Source: Pyrenochaeta sp. MPI-SDFR-AT-0127 (lineage: Eukaryota > Ascomycota > Dothideomycetes > Pleosporales > Cucurbitariaceae). Taken from it: DNA of 64,000 bases. Below, piece after piece: positions 21,599-32,650 of this stretch. Each line of letters begins with the position of its first letter. Within the stretch, counting starts at the first letter, position 1. The stretch is from NCBI GenBank assembly GCA_020747015.1, contig JAGTJM010000012.1, forward strand, positions 682,001 through 746,000, given 5' to 3'. A program made the translations under genes and the position numbers. The notes under the pieces are model-generated. The model saw only the letters and a list, made by a program, of their open reading frames with translations. It did not search any database and was not told where the DNA came from.

Positions 21599-24100
21599 AT
21601 GGATCCAAAGCGCCGAAAGGCTGGCGACCAAGACATCAGCGAGCTTCGTCTTGCGTCACGACAAAAGTACTTGGCCGAACGAGAGGCCCAGCAACTCGCC
21701 CTCCTCCGCCGACAGGTCGCCGAGGAAGCCGAGGAAGAAGAGAGGCTTGGAGCGAAGTTATCAGAAAGAGAGAGGAAAGAATTCGCTAGGAACAGAGAAA
21801 CTCTCCGGCTTGCAGAGGCCAGGAATCAAATCGACGAACACCTTGACGGTTACATACTGCCCGATGCCGACTACTCGAACAAGACCGAAGTTCTCACTAA
21901 AAGACACAAAGAGAAGGGGTATGAGAAGTCTGAAGTCCAATTATGGGAAGATGAGCAGACCAAGCGGGTTACTGCACAAATAAAGAAACCCGAGCGCACC
22001 AGAGAAGAAGACTATGAGTTCGTTTTCGATACAAGCAACAACATTGCTTTCCTGGCCGATCCCATCGATACAGATAAGCAGAGGTTGGAGTCAATGCTCA
22101 ATGAAGCCGAACGGAGGGCTAAGACGATTGAGGAAACTCGAAAGAGTCTTCCTGTCTACCAATACAAAGACGAATTCATCAAAGCTGTTACAGATCACCC
22201 CGTGTTGATTGTTGTCGGCCAGACTGGCTCCGGAAAAACCACTCAACTAACGCAATATCTTTACGAAGCCGGGTTCGCAAAAAATGGTCGCATTGGCTGC
22301 ACACAGCCTCGACGAGTTGCTGCAATGTCCGTGGCGCAGCGTGTCGCGGAGGAGATGTCTACGAAAGTCGGTCAAAAGTGCGGCTATTCTGTTCGATTTG
22401 AAACCAAGATGTCTCCGACGGGAGACACAGCGATCGAGTACATGACCGACGGCTTGCTGACAAGATTTCTATTGAGTTCGCCCGCGCTTGATGATTACTC
22501 GGTCATTGTCCTGGACGAGGCTCACGAGCGTACAATTAGTACAGATATTCTTATCTCAATCTTGCACGAGGTGATATTGGCGCGTCCTGAGTTCAGATTG
22601 GTTGTTGCAAGCGCTACGCTGGATAGCCAGAAGTTTTCTCGCTTCTTCGGGGATGCGCCCATTCTGAGTATCCCTGGCAGGACATTCCCCGTTCAGGTCC
22701 AGTGGTGCAGTTCACCAGAAGCGAACTATCTCAACGCCGCAATAACTACAGTTTTTCAGATCCACCTATCTCAGCCCCTTTCAGAAGGTTCAGGGGATAT
22801 TTTGGTCTTCCTGACAGGGGAGGATGAAATCGTGCAGGCTGCGGAATACATCACCGAAACTAGCCGGAAGCTTGGTCGCAATGCTCCGCCACTCATTGTC
22901 GCCCCGGTATATGGTGCTCTTCCAGCAGAAGACCAACAACGTATCTTTCAACCATGTCCACCAGGATCACGTAAGGTTATCCTTGCAACCAACATTGCGG
23001 AAACCAGCTTAACGATCGACGGCGTCAAATTCGTGGTAGATTCTGGATTACAGAAAGAGTCAGTGTGGAATGTACGTACCTCCATGTCACAGTTGGTGGT
23101 CGTGCCCTGCTCTCGTGCTAGTGCTGAGCAGAGAGCTGGGCGCGCTGGAAGAACCGGCCCTGGAATGTGCTTTAGGCTCTACACCAAATACGCTTTCTAC
23201 AACGAGCTTCCGGCTTCAACCGTCCCGGAGATATTGAAGGGAAATCTGGACAGCACCATGCTTACACTTAAGAGTCTTAACATCAACGACGTTTTGCACT
23301 TCAACTGGCTGGACAGTCCATCGGTCGATGCCATATGTGCATCTCTGGAGAATCTCTACGCTCTTGGTTATCTTAGCAGTAGTGGAGAGATCACCAAGTT
23401 GGGTAGGAGGGCAAGCGAGCTGCCTCTGGACCCTCGTCTTTCAAAGGCCTTATTAACTGCAGATACTTTGGGTTGCGTTGATGAACTGGTAACACTAGTC
23501 GCGATGATTCAAGAGTCCGCAACTCTCTTCATATCCCCCAAGGATAAGAGGGTGGCGGCGGAGGCTGCGAAGCAACGATTTACCCGTCCAGAGGGAGGAG
23601 ACATGGTGACCTTGCTCAATGTGTGGAACGAGTTTGTCGAATCGGATTATTCTGTGCTCTGGGCGAAGGACGCATTCGTGCAATACAGGACTCTCAACCG
23701 AGTTCGAAACGTGCGCGAGCAATTACTCAAATTGACAGAACGAGTTGAAATCACACCTTCGAGCAGCGGAATATCGGATCATGTCAAAATTCTCAAGGCA
23801 TTCACGGCCGGATACTTTGCAAACGTCGCTCGCCTGGCACGTGATGGTCAAAGTTATACCATCCAAAAGCAAGGTGGTTTGTCAGTGTACATTCATCCGA
23901 GTTCCACCATGAACAAGCGGCGCGATCGTTGGATTTGTTTCAGTGAAATCACTCTTACAAGTAAGGAGTTCGTTCGCAATGTTGCACCAATTGATCCAGC
24001 TTGGCTATACGAACTCGCGCCACACTATTACAAACCTGGATCAATCGAAATCGAAGCAAAGACGAGCAAGGGCCAAGGAAAGGTAGGCATCGGACAATGA
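21599..24100 (+). CDS. prp2: DEAH-box pre-mRNA splicing helicase, Prp2/Cdc28/DHX16 type
   Basis: This ATPase remodels the activated spliceosome before the first splicing step. It is a single exon of 833 residues. The charged N-terminus includes DADYSNKTEVLTKRHKEKGY and SEVQLWEDEQTKRV, which marks the Prp2/Cdc28 branch rather than Prp16, Prp22 or Prp43. Motifs in order are GQTGSGKTTQ (I), TQPRRVAAMSVAQRVAEE (Ia), DEAHER (II), SATL (III), FLTGEDEI (IV), TNIAETSLTI (V) and QRAGRAGRTGPG (VI). The HA2 and OB-fold regions follow (NINDVLHFNWLDSP, FTAGYFANVARL, IHPSS). It is about 200 residues shorter than human DHX16 because the N-terminal extension is short. Note GEDEI in place of the usual GQEEI. 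The family call is sure; the orthologue is very likely. Confidence 0.92.
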   Translation: MDPKRRKAGDQDISELRLASRQKYLAEREAQQLALLRRQVAEEAEEEERLGAKLSERERKEFARNRETLRLAEARNQIDEHLDGYILPDADYSNKTEVLTKRHKEKGYEKSEVQLWEDEQTKRVTAQIKKPERTREEDYEFVFDTSNNIAFLADPIDTDKQRLESMLNEAERRAKTIEETRKSLPVYQYKDEFIKAVTDHPVLIVVGQTGSGKTTQLTQYLYEAGFAKNGRIGCTQPRRVAAMSVAQRVAEEMSTKVGQKCGYSVRFETKMSPTGDTAIEYMTDGLLTRFLLSSPALDDYSVIVLDEAHERTISTDILISILHEVILARPEFRLVVASATLDSQKFSRFFGDAPILSIPGRTFPVQVQWCSSPEANYLNAAITTVFQIHLSQPLSEGSGDILVFLTGEDEIVQAAEYITETSRKLGRNAPPLIVAPVYGALPAEDQQRIFQPCPPGSRKVILATNIAETSLTIDGVKFVVDSGLQKESVWNVRTSMSQLVVVPCSRASAEQRAGRAGRTGPGMCFRLYTKYAFYNELPASTVPEILKGNLDSTMLTLKSLNINDVLHFNWLDSPSVDAICASLENLYALGYLSSSGEITKLGRRASELPLDPRLSKALLTADTLGCVDELVTLVAMIQESATLFISPKDKRVAAEAAKQRFTRPEGGDMVTLLNVWNEFVESDYSVLWAKDAFVQYRTLNRVRNVREQLLKLTERVEITPSSSGISDHVKILKAFTAGYFANVARLARDGQSYTIQKQGGLSVYIHPSSTMNKRRDRWICFSEITLTSKEFVRNVAPIDPAWLYELAPHYYKPGSIEIEAKTSKGQGKVGIGQ

Positions 24101-25537
24101 ACGCACAGCAGCAATGTGGGGGGTTGCAGAGCATTGTGGAACTCAAGCCCAAATATAGGCGAAAGGTTTGGTTTCAATTTCCATTGATCTTCATTCAACG
24201 AAATAGTTCCAATGTTCGGTTATGCTTGAGCATTTCTAGCATTCGATACAACGCGAGGGAGGTCTTCACGAGATTGTTAAGCCTACGAGTTCGCCGATTG
24301 CGCAGACAGCATCTCAAAGTCTCAGAGTGGAGGATTAGGATGTGAAGGTGTGTTTCATACACCATCTTCATGTTGTCATGTCTTTCAAGCACCGGATTTC
24401 AATCCTTGGAGCCTCTAAAGGTTGGCGGTAAACATGATTTCGATATGCTTTAGAGCCCACTTCACAAGCTGAGGATGTCTTTCAACAAAGCTGAGTCACA
24501 AAAGAAGGAATTATATTGGATGGAATGATGGAACCCAAAATAGTAATACTTTCTCTCTCCATTTCATTCTGTTCTTTGAGTTTTGGGCGTTGACCAGGCA
24601 TAGTGTTTCGAAGTGCCTGTGTGTTTTTTGGGGGATGTTCGGCGGGTTGAGAACCCTAGAGCAAGACGAAGGTTGAATGATTCGAGATGTGATGGCGAGA
24701 CGTGGTGGATATGATACCCATTTTCAATTTGTTCCTCAAAGCATAGTTGGCGTTTAAGATTCTCATCAGCATACCCTAGAAGCGTTGCGAGTGATTTTCT
24801 GGAACTGTGGTCTCAATAGTCTTTCCTATCATGTACATCTTCTTCCAGCTTGTCGGTTACTGTCTTAGAACACCGTTAAACTCTGTCCAATCCTTAATGT
24901 AACTCGGTAGCCTGTTATACAACTTAACATACCGCCTTCTCTTCTCATGATTCGTGAGCTCACAAACTCGGTTCTTCGCGGGCAGTTGCTCTAGCTCACA
25001 CATACAACGTACTTATTGTCAAGTTCACTGTTATGAGAGACCAGTAGGCCTCAATGATATCTTGAAGGTAAGAAAGCCAAATTGAAGCACACGACTAGCG
25101 CAGGTAGCCTGGTTCTGGGAATAGCTCAAATGCTTGCTAGAAACAGCAAAGTGAATGGAAGAAATCTGACTCGGAATTGAAAATATCGGGGACTACATTG
25201 TCATAATTTTTGGCACACTGAACTGGAATCAGGTAACTCGAAGGGTGCGGGAAAGCTGATGGATGTCAAAATATCAACATATGTATTTGATGATAGAGGG
25301 TTGTAAGCAAGTGCACCACATATGCATAGGTTCCTTAAGGTATCTTGCTTTCACATCTCAAGCTCTCCTCTCCATGAAGAGTAAACGCACAAGACGATGT
25401 GCCACAAACCTCGATAATAGCAGGTTTAAATTCGTAGATACTCTTGGAATCTATGGAGCTTTTTGGTACCTCGATTAACACTATGGCGAAGTTTGAGCCT
25501 GATACTTGACAGCAACGTAATGGCGCTTTGAGCCCTC
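24101..25537. other. Convergent intergenic region
   Basis: A stretch of 1.4 kb between the 3' ends of the helicase (+) and TFIIIC (-) genes. AT-richer than its surroundings. No gene seen on either strand. Confidence 0.55.
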
Positions 25538-28089
25538 TTAGCCAACAAATTTACCGCCGCAGTAAATGCACACATCGCAAGCGAGAAAAAGTATACTTGC
25601 CAGCGTCACGGACGGCAACTTTTGCTCTTCCTCAACAATCGAATGCCCAGCCGCACCATCGTTGGTCTGAAGACATTGTGATTCGATTCCTCGTTCTGAA
25701 CTCGGCGCTTGTTCTTCTTCTTCTGCTGCATGGATTATGGCGTCTCCTGATGTACCCACCTCATCCGCCCCAGCTACATCAGTCTGGCTGAGTACACCGC
25801 CTCCACTGCTTACGTTTGTCTGCATCACCTGTTCCTCTTGAGCAGCCACAAACTCGGCACTCAAAAATGGCGTACTGCAGAGTCCACAATACTTCGTAAT
25901 CCCCGGAGATTGGATTGCTAAAAAGCTCAAGCCGCACCTTGGGAACTGATGTCCGTTCGTACAAGCCGCCCATGCCACATCTGTGAAGTTTATTGACGCA
26001 GAACAGAAGTCACATGTGTCTGTTGCAGCCACCAAGCATGTAGCTTTTTGACCAACCGGCGAAGGTAGGTTGTTTTCCCCATGGCGTTCGGTATCATGTT
26101 CAGAAGACGGTTCCTTGCTCATGGCCTCCAAGCCAGTAATAGCGTTGATCAGAGCAGTGACCTGTCGATGTTGCCTTAGAATTTCCGCGCTGAAAGATGT
26201 CTTTGAGAGGCTTGATGGTAGGTCTTTGAGGGAATTAGCAAGACGATAGGCAATGAGGGCTTTCGAGACATTGCTGGAAGACGCGGTGTTGCAAGATTGA
26301 GAAACCAGTATCGTATAGCGATCTTGAAGCGTGTTTGGATCAAGGAAAGCAACCTCCTTGAAATATTTTACAAGATCTAGCAGATTGTAAGTGCCAGAAG
26401 ACGTCGCTAGGCTCTTATTATTCCCTCTAGATCTTAATAGAGGTTTATAAGCCTGCATGAGCTTCTCGGTCATCTCTTTAGCAAAAGCGGGTATTTGGTC
26501 TGCATCCTCGACAGTGTTTTGTGCTAGTTTCTTGAGTGTAAAGAGAACACCCTCTGAGCTTGCGTTCCTGGATGGAAAGGCCTTCCGCAATTGACTATAC
26601 TGTCGCATGGTGCTGATGGCGATAGTACCACGTCGGTCCGCAGGTGGGCCATATTCAATCATATCAGACGGATGTACACTGTTATACGCTACAATAAAAT
26701 CCTCCAGTGGCGAAGTCGTTAAGCCCCAGACTTTTGCTTTACTATTGCCCTTGAGATCGTTCTTTACACTGAAAAGCACTAGGTTATTTTCGATTTGATC
26801 TCGCCAACTTGGAGAAGGAAGGGTTATGAGGCTATCAAAAGACGCCTCAAGAACAGCGGTAGGGTTTTGAAGGGTCGACTGCAGGGAGCTGAAATGAAGG
26901 CGTAGCATAGGATACTGAGAAGAGTCCCAGATAGCTCCTGATATCTGATCCCATCGCCCATTGAGATCGTGAGTGACCTTTCCACTGATCGAAGCGTCAT
27001 GCGCCGAGACTGTCATGCACACAAGGCCCAAGGTTGTGAAAATGGCAAGTTTAAGCGTGTCTCCAGTCTCGACTTGCGGAGACCACTTGATTAGTCCATT
27101 GTATCGTACCTCAATGTCCGGATATATTACTTCATCACCTAGTCCAATACTGTTGTGTGCATAAGTAACAGTCCTTCCTCGCACATCTTTATTCGTGGCG
27201 TACACGATCACGGACTGATACTGGTCGCCTCGGATGATCCATGGACTCCAGGACACATGTAAGATTTGCCTTTGCTGCTTGACCATATCTTCAAAGAAGG
27301 TCGGTTCTGAAAAGATGCTTTCCGAATCCGGTGTTAGTGAACAGTGAGTCAACACTTTAGAGGACCAATATTGGTTCACACCTAGTGTGGAGGTTGGTGA
27401 ATTGATCAGCACGAAAGCAACTTGATTGTCATCGTTGGATACGGCTACCATGTATTGGCCGTATGATAGGCATGTTCCGATTGTGCAAGTAGAGTCAGAG
27501 CTTGGTAACGCTGGTGCCCAGGTGAAAGCTCGAATGCGAGTCCTTAGACGCATTCGCTCCGCTAAATCTGAAGCAACATGGCTTGGCTCATTGGTCGCAT
27601 TGTTGAGAAAGTACTTCGCAAGCGCGTTGTTGACGATGAGCTTCCGATTCCAACTTGATTCTTCTTGCGGCTTGCCATCTGCGGACCAGATAGAAAGTAT
27701 CAAGTTCGCAGTAAGCGTCGCAAGAGCACATCTTCGGTGTTTTGCGAGGCCGGGTGGTGACCAAGCTATCGCGAGAGGAACACTACTTGATATTTCTTCG
27801 CCTACTGAATAGGTTGATAAAGGTGCAGGTTCTTTGATGGGCAGCTCCTCAGTCGAGAATAAGGGTACCTTTAGGGGAACATGTTGCCACTGTGGCACGT
27901 CTTGGTCTCTGTCGAAGCTGATCGTGTTTGGAAACTAAGTGATGATTAAAAGCTGTGCATTTGTGCTCCATACACACTTACGAGTAGTTCAACGCGCTCA
28001 TCAGAGGCTAGAGCAATGATCCCATCTTGGGACCAATCGATCGCGTCGACGCATGATGGCCAACATCTCAGTTCTGTCACATCTGCCAT
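25538..28089 (-). CDS. RNA polymerase III transcription factor TFIIIC subunit (TFIIIC90/GTF3C4-like)
   Basis: A subunit of TFIIIC, which binds the A/B boxes of tRNA genes and recruits TFIIIB. Exon 1 is 28089-27982 (36 residues; WPSCVDAIDWSQDGIIALA). The intron is 27981-27935 (47 bp), and exon 2 is 27934-25538, for 834 residues in total. The N-terminal delta domain shows AIAWSPPGLAKHRRCALATL, WKHVPLKVP-like spacing (QHVPLKVP) and LQILHVSWSPW-type beta-propeller strands. The C-terminal TFIIIC zinc finger has CDFCSASINF, CTNGHQFPRCGLSFLAIQSP, YCGLCSTPF and LACDVCIYCGGKFVG. The two family domains (TFIIIC delta N-terminal and putative zinc finger) are diagnostic. A Glu-rich insertion lies just before the last Cys pair. 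It is divergent from dbp3. Confidence 0.9.
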
Positions 28090-28474
28090 GGTAGTTTATA
28101 GTGTTTCGAGGTCAACCTTGATGCAGCAGATATGTTCATAGTTTCGCGGTAGGACTGGAGAGGTGCTATCTAATCTCGCGTAGCACGGATCGACCAAGGT
28201 GGGCTCGTTTGCCTATTCGCCGAGCTCGCTATGACATACTGACTGATCTAGGAGGCATAACTGTACACAACAGGCCGTGGGAAACATTAACATAAAATCC
28301 AATTTGGCAATCATGTCAAAGACGGACGATTGCAGCCCAGGGTCCAAAACAGTTGCTAACCGCATGTGGCCAAGTCTCCGCTTATCGATAACCAACATCC
28401 GACGCCAATCGAAAAAAGTGAATTTTCTCTCATCATCCCCAGCCACGACTCGAAGTTGGCGATTTATCGACACA
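28090..28474. promoter_or_regulatory. Shared promoter of TFIIIC subunit and dbp3
   Basis: A divergent promoter of 385 bp between a Pol III factor and an rRNA-processing helicase. It contains one GATGAG on the minus strand (28429-28434), the core of the yeast PAC element found in ribosome-biogenesis promoters, and an A/T run just beside it (28411-28426). One 6-mer is weak evidence. Confidence 0.4.
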
Positions 28475-30389
28475 ATGGGTAAACGACCAATTTCTGACCT
28501 TGCTGCCGAAGACGATGCAATTGCGAAGCCTCAGACCTCGAGGAAAAAGAGCAAAAAAGACAAGAGCGAAAAATCTGGGAATCGCGCCACCTCCGAACCG
28601 ATTGCGGTCAGCGGTGAGAGCCTAGTCGTTTCCGAAGACGAAGAGAAGCTGTCAAAGGCCGAGCGAAAGGCGGCGAAAAAGGCGAAGAAGGAAGCAAAAG
28701 AAGCAGAAAAGGCAAAAAGTACTGCAAAGGAAACGCATGTTGCTGAGACTAGCGCAGTCGTCGCACGAGAGGATGAGGGTGTTGCAAAGGCAGCAAAGAA
28801 AGCAGCGCGGAAGGCCGAAAGGAAGCGATTGAAGGAATTAGCCAATGGCGAGACTACGGACTCGGCGTCGACAGCGCCCTCATCCAAGGCCACATCTGTC
28901 GCAACTTCCGCCATTGTCTCAAGAGTTGAGTCTTCCGCAACTAGCCCTGAGCCCATCTCGGAGTCGGGTGAATATCAAGAAAACAAGGAGTTGGCACAGC
29001 TTCCACAATCGGAGATTGATGCATTTCTAACCAAGAACACCATGACGATCGAAGACCCTAAGCCGGCCGTCCGCAAAATACGGCCCATCATGAACTTTAA
29101 ATACCTTCCGGTTACCGACGAAGCCCAGCGAGCGCCGTTCGCCAAGTTTAGCGCCCCTACACCGATACAGGCAGCAACATGGCCCTTCTTGCTTTCAGGG
29201 AGGGATATGGTTGGAGTTGCAGAGACAGGATCTGGGAAGACACTGGCTTTTGGCGTGCCGTGCGTGCGCTACATTTCATCTTTGCCCAAAGGCAACCGAA
29301 GGGGAATTAAAGCCGTGATTGTTTCCCCCACGCGCGAATTGGCTGTACAGATTTACGACCAACTGCTCGCATTGGCGACACCTGCGGGATTGAACGTTGT
29401 CTGCGTATATGGAGGTGTACCAAAAGACCCCCAAGTTGCTGCTTGCCGGACAGCACACATTGTAGTCGCAACACCTGGTCGACTCAACGACCTCATCGGA
29501 GATGGCTCGGCGGATCTTAGCAAAGCCGAATATGTGGTTCTTGATGAAGCCGACCGAATGCTCGACAAGGGGTTTGAAGAAGCGATTCGCCAAATAATCT
29601 CGCAGACGCCTACGAAGCGTCAAACTCTGATGTTTACAGCCACTTGGCCTCCTTCGGTCCGCGAGCTTGCATCAACGTTCATGAACTCACCAGTCAAGAT
29701 CACTATCGGTGACAATGTCTCAGGCGAACTCCGTGCTAACGTGCGCATCAAGCAGCTTGTCGAGGTTGTAGATCCTCGCGCTAAAGAGCAGCGCCTCCTC
29801 CAGCTCCTCAAGCAATACCAATCAGGAAAGAACAAGGATGATCGCATCCTAGTCTTTTGCTTGTATAAGAAGGAAGCTATGCGTATCGAGAATTTCATCC
29901 GCATGAAGGGCTTCCGCGTTGGCGGAATTCACGGAGACCTCAGTCAAGATAAGCGCAGCGCCTCTCTAGCGGCTTTTAAGGACGGGCAAGTGCCACTTCT
30001 TGTCGCCACGGACGTTGCTGCGCGAGGCTTGGACATTCCGGCAGTCAAATTAGTCATTAACGTTACTTTCCCATTGACTGCCGAGGACTATGTGCACAGA
30101 ATTGGCAGAACGGGCCGTGCCGGCAAGGAGGGTTTGGCAATCACACTGTTTACCGAGCATGACAAAGGGCTATCGGGATCGTTAGTTGTCCCAACTGTTT
30201 TGACATTTGTTTCCTATGCTAACGATAGATTGTAGATTGATTAATGTCCTCAAAGCCGCAAACCAGCCGGTGCCCGAAGATTTAATGAAGTTCGGTACCA
30301 CAGTGAAGAAGAAGGGCCACGATGCTTATGGCGCCTTCTACAAGGACACGGACACTATGAAGCAAGCGACTAAGATCACTTTTGACTAA
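28475..30389 (+). CDS. dbp3: ATP-dependent RNA helicase Dbp3 (DEAD box)
   Basis: A nucleolar helicase needed for pre-rRNA processing (site A3 in yeast). Exon 1 is 28475-30180 and exon 2 is 30236-30389, with a 55-bp intron (GTTAGT, GCTAAC branch, TAG). The product is 619 residues. It has a Lys/Glu-rich N-terminus with repeated KKAKKEAKEAEKAK-like blocks typical of Dbp3. Helicase motifs are AETGSGKTLAF (I), SPTRELAVQI (Ia), ATPGRLNDLI (Ib), DEADRML (II), TATWP (III), DVAARGLDIP (V) and HRIGRTGRAG (VI). The Q-motif region is FSAPTPIQAATWP. The C-terminus after the intron (INVLKAANQPVPEDLMKFG) is Dbp3-like. The frame extends upstream to 28277, but MGKRPISDL at 28475 is the family-like start. Confidence 0.94.
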
Positions 30390-31400
30390 GGCCATGCGTC
30401 GCATATGCTCGTTGCGAAGTCCGACATTATTGAGTACCTGAAATCGGTGAAGTTGATCTGCAAGCTGAAGCTGCAGCGTTGATCTTCCTGCCCAGGGCCT
30501 ATTCTTGAGTAGAGGCGTTTGGTATGCATCACACTTCCGGCAGCGTAAAGACCGAAACCGCATTGTTTAGATTGAGATCGGAGTTGATGAGTCAAGGGCG
30601 ACTCTCTGTTAAAAGTTCGCTAGCGAAACTTCGGCAATCTTATCCACTATGAAGCCATTTGTTGTCTTTCCAAAAGAGGCTGAAGCTTGTGCCGCAAGGG
30701 CATATGGATCATCTGTCTGGTCCAAAGAAGAGTTCAACTTAATCGTAGATCCCCCTTAATAGAGCATACTAAGTCCTACCTATTCCAGCCATTACAGAAT
30801 TTCAAATCCTCCAAGCCACGTGCGCGAATTCCATGCACGCCATCCACCTGCACTATCGCCGACCAAGAGCACCAGTCCAATCCTCCTTATTCGCACTGAC
30901 CACTCAACCCACTCCGACCATCCCGCAGCCCGCATTCCGACCCAGAGGCACCCACACCGACCCAGACTCTGCCCACTATGTCCCGGACTATAGGTAATAA
31001 CATGCGCCTCTCCCGTAGCCAAGAGGGAACCCGCAGCGCATGTGCGACTACTAGCCGTAGTTAGCTTTTCGCTACTGATCGTGATTGGTGCATATGGTTG
31101 TCCATTTTAGGTCGCCGACTACGTTCGGCGAAGTTGAGTTTGAGTCGAGTCGAAGGAGCCGCCCCCGGGAAGAAGAAACATGTACGTCAAGGTTCAGGCG
31201 AAAGCCTCTAGGGGGGCAATATATAAAGCAAAGCGTTGCGGATTGACTGCGAGCTGTCAACTCGACAACAAAGAACCATCCCAGACATCGACTTTTCCCC
31301 AAGACCAACTCATTTGGCTGACAATAGTCACTCTATTACTTTTTGATTGTTGAAGCTGCGTCTGGTCGTCATCCCATAGTGTCTCCACCACGCATACGCC
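30390..31400. other. Intergenic region with the promoter of the small Cys/Trp-rich gene
   Basis: No gene in the first 700 bp. The 3' end holds a stress-element-like AGGGG, a TATA box and a presumed 150-nt leader. A CGCCG/CGGCG inverted repeat is near 31113-31131. Confidence 0.55.
31210..31227 (+). promoter_or_regulatory. AGGGG (STRE-like) and TATA box of the small Cys/Trp-rich gene
   Basis: AGGGG at 31210-31214 is immediately followed by TATATAAA at 31220-31227, 174 bp before the ATG at 31401. A strong TATA together with an STRE core suggests a stress-inducible gene; regulation is inference. Confidence 0.45.
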
Positions 31401-31676
31401 ATGTGCAAAAAGGCTGCCTGCGACTCATGCCGTGAGTCCCTCCCTTCACCACTCGAGCACTTCGTGGAATCAAACTTTTGACTTCCCTCACATTACCATA
31501 TCCCTCTTTTCCGAGTTGCCTAACGATACCTAGACAAGACGACATGGTGGGGTTGTGGGAAACACGTAGCCGGCGTCATGAGCAACGTTCCTTCAGAACA
31601 ATGGTGCACTTGCGCACCGCGAGTCGAACGGGAAGGACAAACATACCCACCAATGGGTACATTGGTATCGGCATGA
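31401..31676 (+). CDS. Small Cys/Trp-rich conserved fungal protein (57 aa)
   Basis: A tiny gene that is invisible to simple ORF calling. Exon 1 is 31401-31431 (MCKKAACDSC plus one base), the intron is 31432-31533 (102 bp, GTGAGT...CCTAG), and exon 2 is 31534-31676. The joined protein is 57 residues and reads on through HKTTWWGCGKHVAGVMSNVP and EQWCTCAPRV to a YPPMG tail. I recognise the pattern C-x2-C...TWWGCG.H...VM..VP...WC.C.P from many short hypothetical proteins in filamentous ascomycetes. Six cysteines and the WWGCG core could bind a metal, but no function is established to my knowledge. There is a good TATA box upstream. No signal peptide, so probably cytosolic. Confidence 0.8.
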
Positions 31677-32427
31677 CTCCCATTCCTGTCAAGGGGGAGC
31701 AAGGGCAAAGGATAACTCAGGTCCACGACTGCGGTGAATACTTTTGCGGAGGCTATAAACCTTAGATTGGAGTATGGGATATCTAGGGGCATGGAAAGGC
31801 GCACGAGAAGTTCTCAGCTATGACTTTATGACGACTCTGTACGATATGCATTTTTGGAGAAGACCCTATTAGCATTATTTTTTTTTACACAACTGAAACC
31901 ACGTCTCAACTTGACTGTGGTGACTTGTTCCATTTCGTTAGGATTTCCAGGACCGTGATGCAGAATTCCCGGCGATTCGTGCCCTCTCATTAATGCGAGG
32001 GAGCATCACAAACTGATAGCATCAAGAGAATTGCATCCGACTGTTGGCACATCACAGCATGAAGTGGAGACGGCAGTGTGAGCAACTGGTTGCACTACGT
32101 GGTTTCTGGCAGTCTTCTGGTCGGGCGGGACCTTGCAGTTGTGGCTCCTCGCCTGTCCCAAGGGAGTGGTGCTGGGAGCTACGGCATTTGGGGTGTGGAC
32201 GGCCGTACCTTGGAAAGGCAGCCGTTGCAGTACCAACCATTGAATAATCGACCGTGGCCGCCACCTTGTGCCATGACAGCAAATGCAACAGGAGATGGAT
32301 ATAGTGGAAAGATAACGTGGCAAATATTTTTTGAAACAACAACAGGCTGGCATAGCGATAGTGTTGAGCGGCAGTCGAGAAAGCGGTATTTTGCGGGCAT
32401 GTTGTCACTCAAAGTGCTCAAAGGCAG

Positions 32428-32453
32428 AAGGCCTGATTCGAAGGCCTGATTCG
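32428..32453. repeat. Perfect 13-bp tandem duplication
   Basis: The unit AAGGCCTGATTCG is present twice back to back with no mismatch, in non-coding DNA. Confidence 0.85.
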
Positions 32454-32621
32454 AAGATGCCAATAGGTTCGGGGCCAGAGCCAGCCGCTGGTCTCATAAT
32501 GGGCCTGCTAAGTATAGGCGTTGCAAAGGTGGAACTGACCCTGCAGCCGACCCGTTTCAGATCCGGACTAGACAAGTCGAGTGAGGCTTCGACCTGTGAG
32601 CGTGGTTGACGCGGGGCAATG

Positions 32622-32650
32622 GCAAGCTGGCAAGCTGGCAAGCTGGCAAG
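32622..32650. repeat. 8-bp tandem repeat (GCAAGCTG, 3.6 copies)
   Basis: Perfect minisatellite of an 8-bp unit in the gene-free region; may vary in length between strains. Confidence 0.85.

Noticed and set aside
28277..28474. Upstream in-frame extension of dbp3
   Set aside because: It starts in the divergent promoter and has no helicase-like or lysine-rich character; MGKRP at 28475 is the family-like start.
31113..31131. CGCCG/CGGCG inverted repeat as a possible regulator site
   Set aside because: Only 5-bp arms; too short to support a specific operator, so left as a comment in the intergenic entry.
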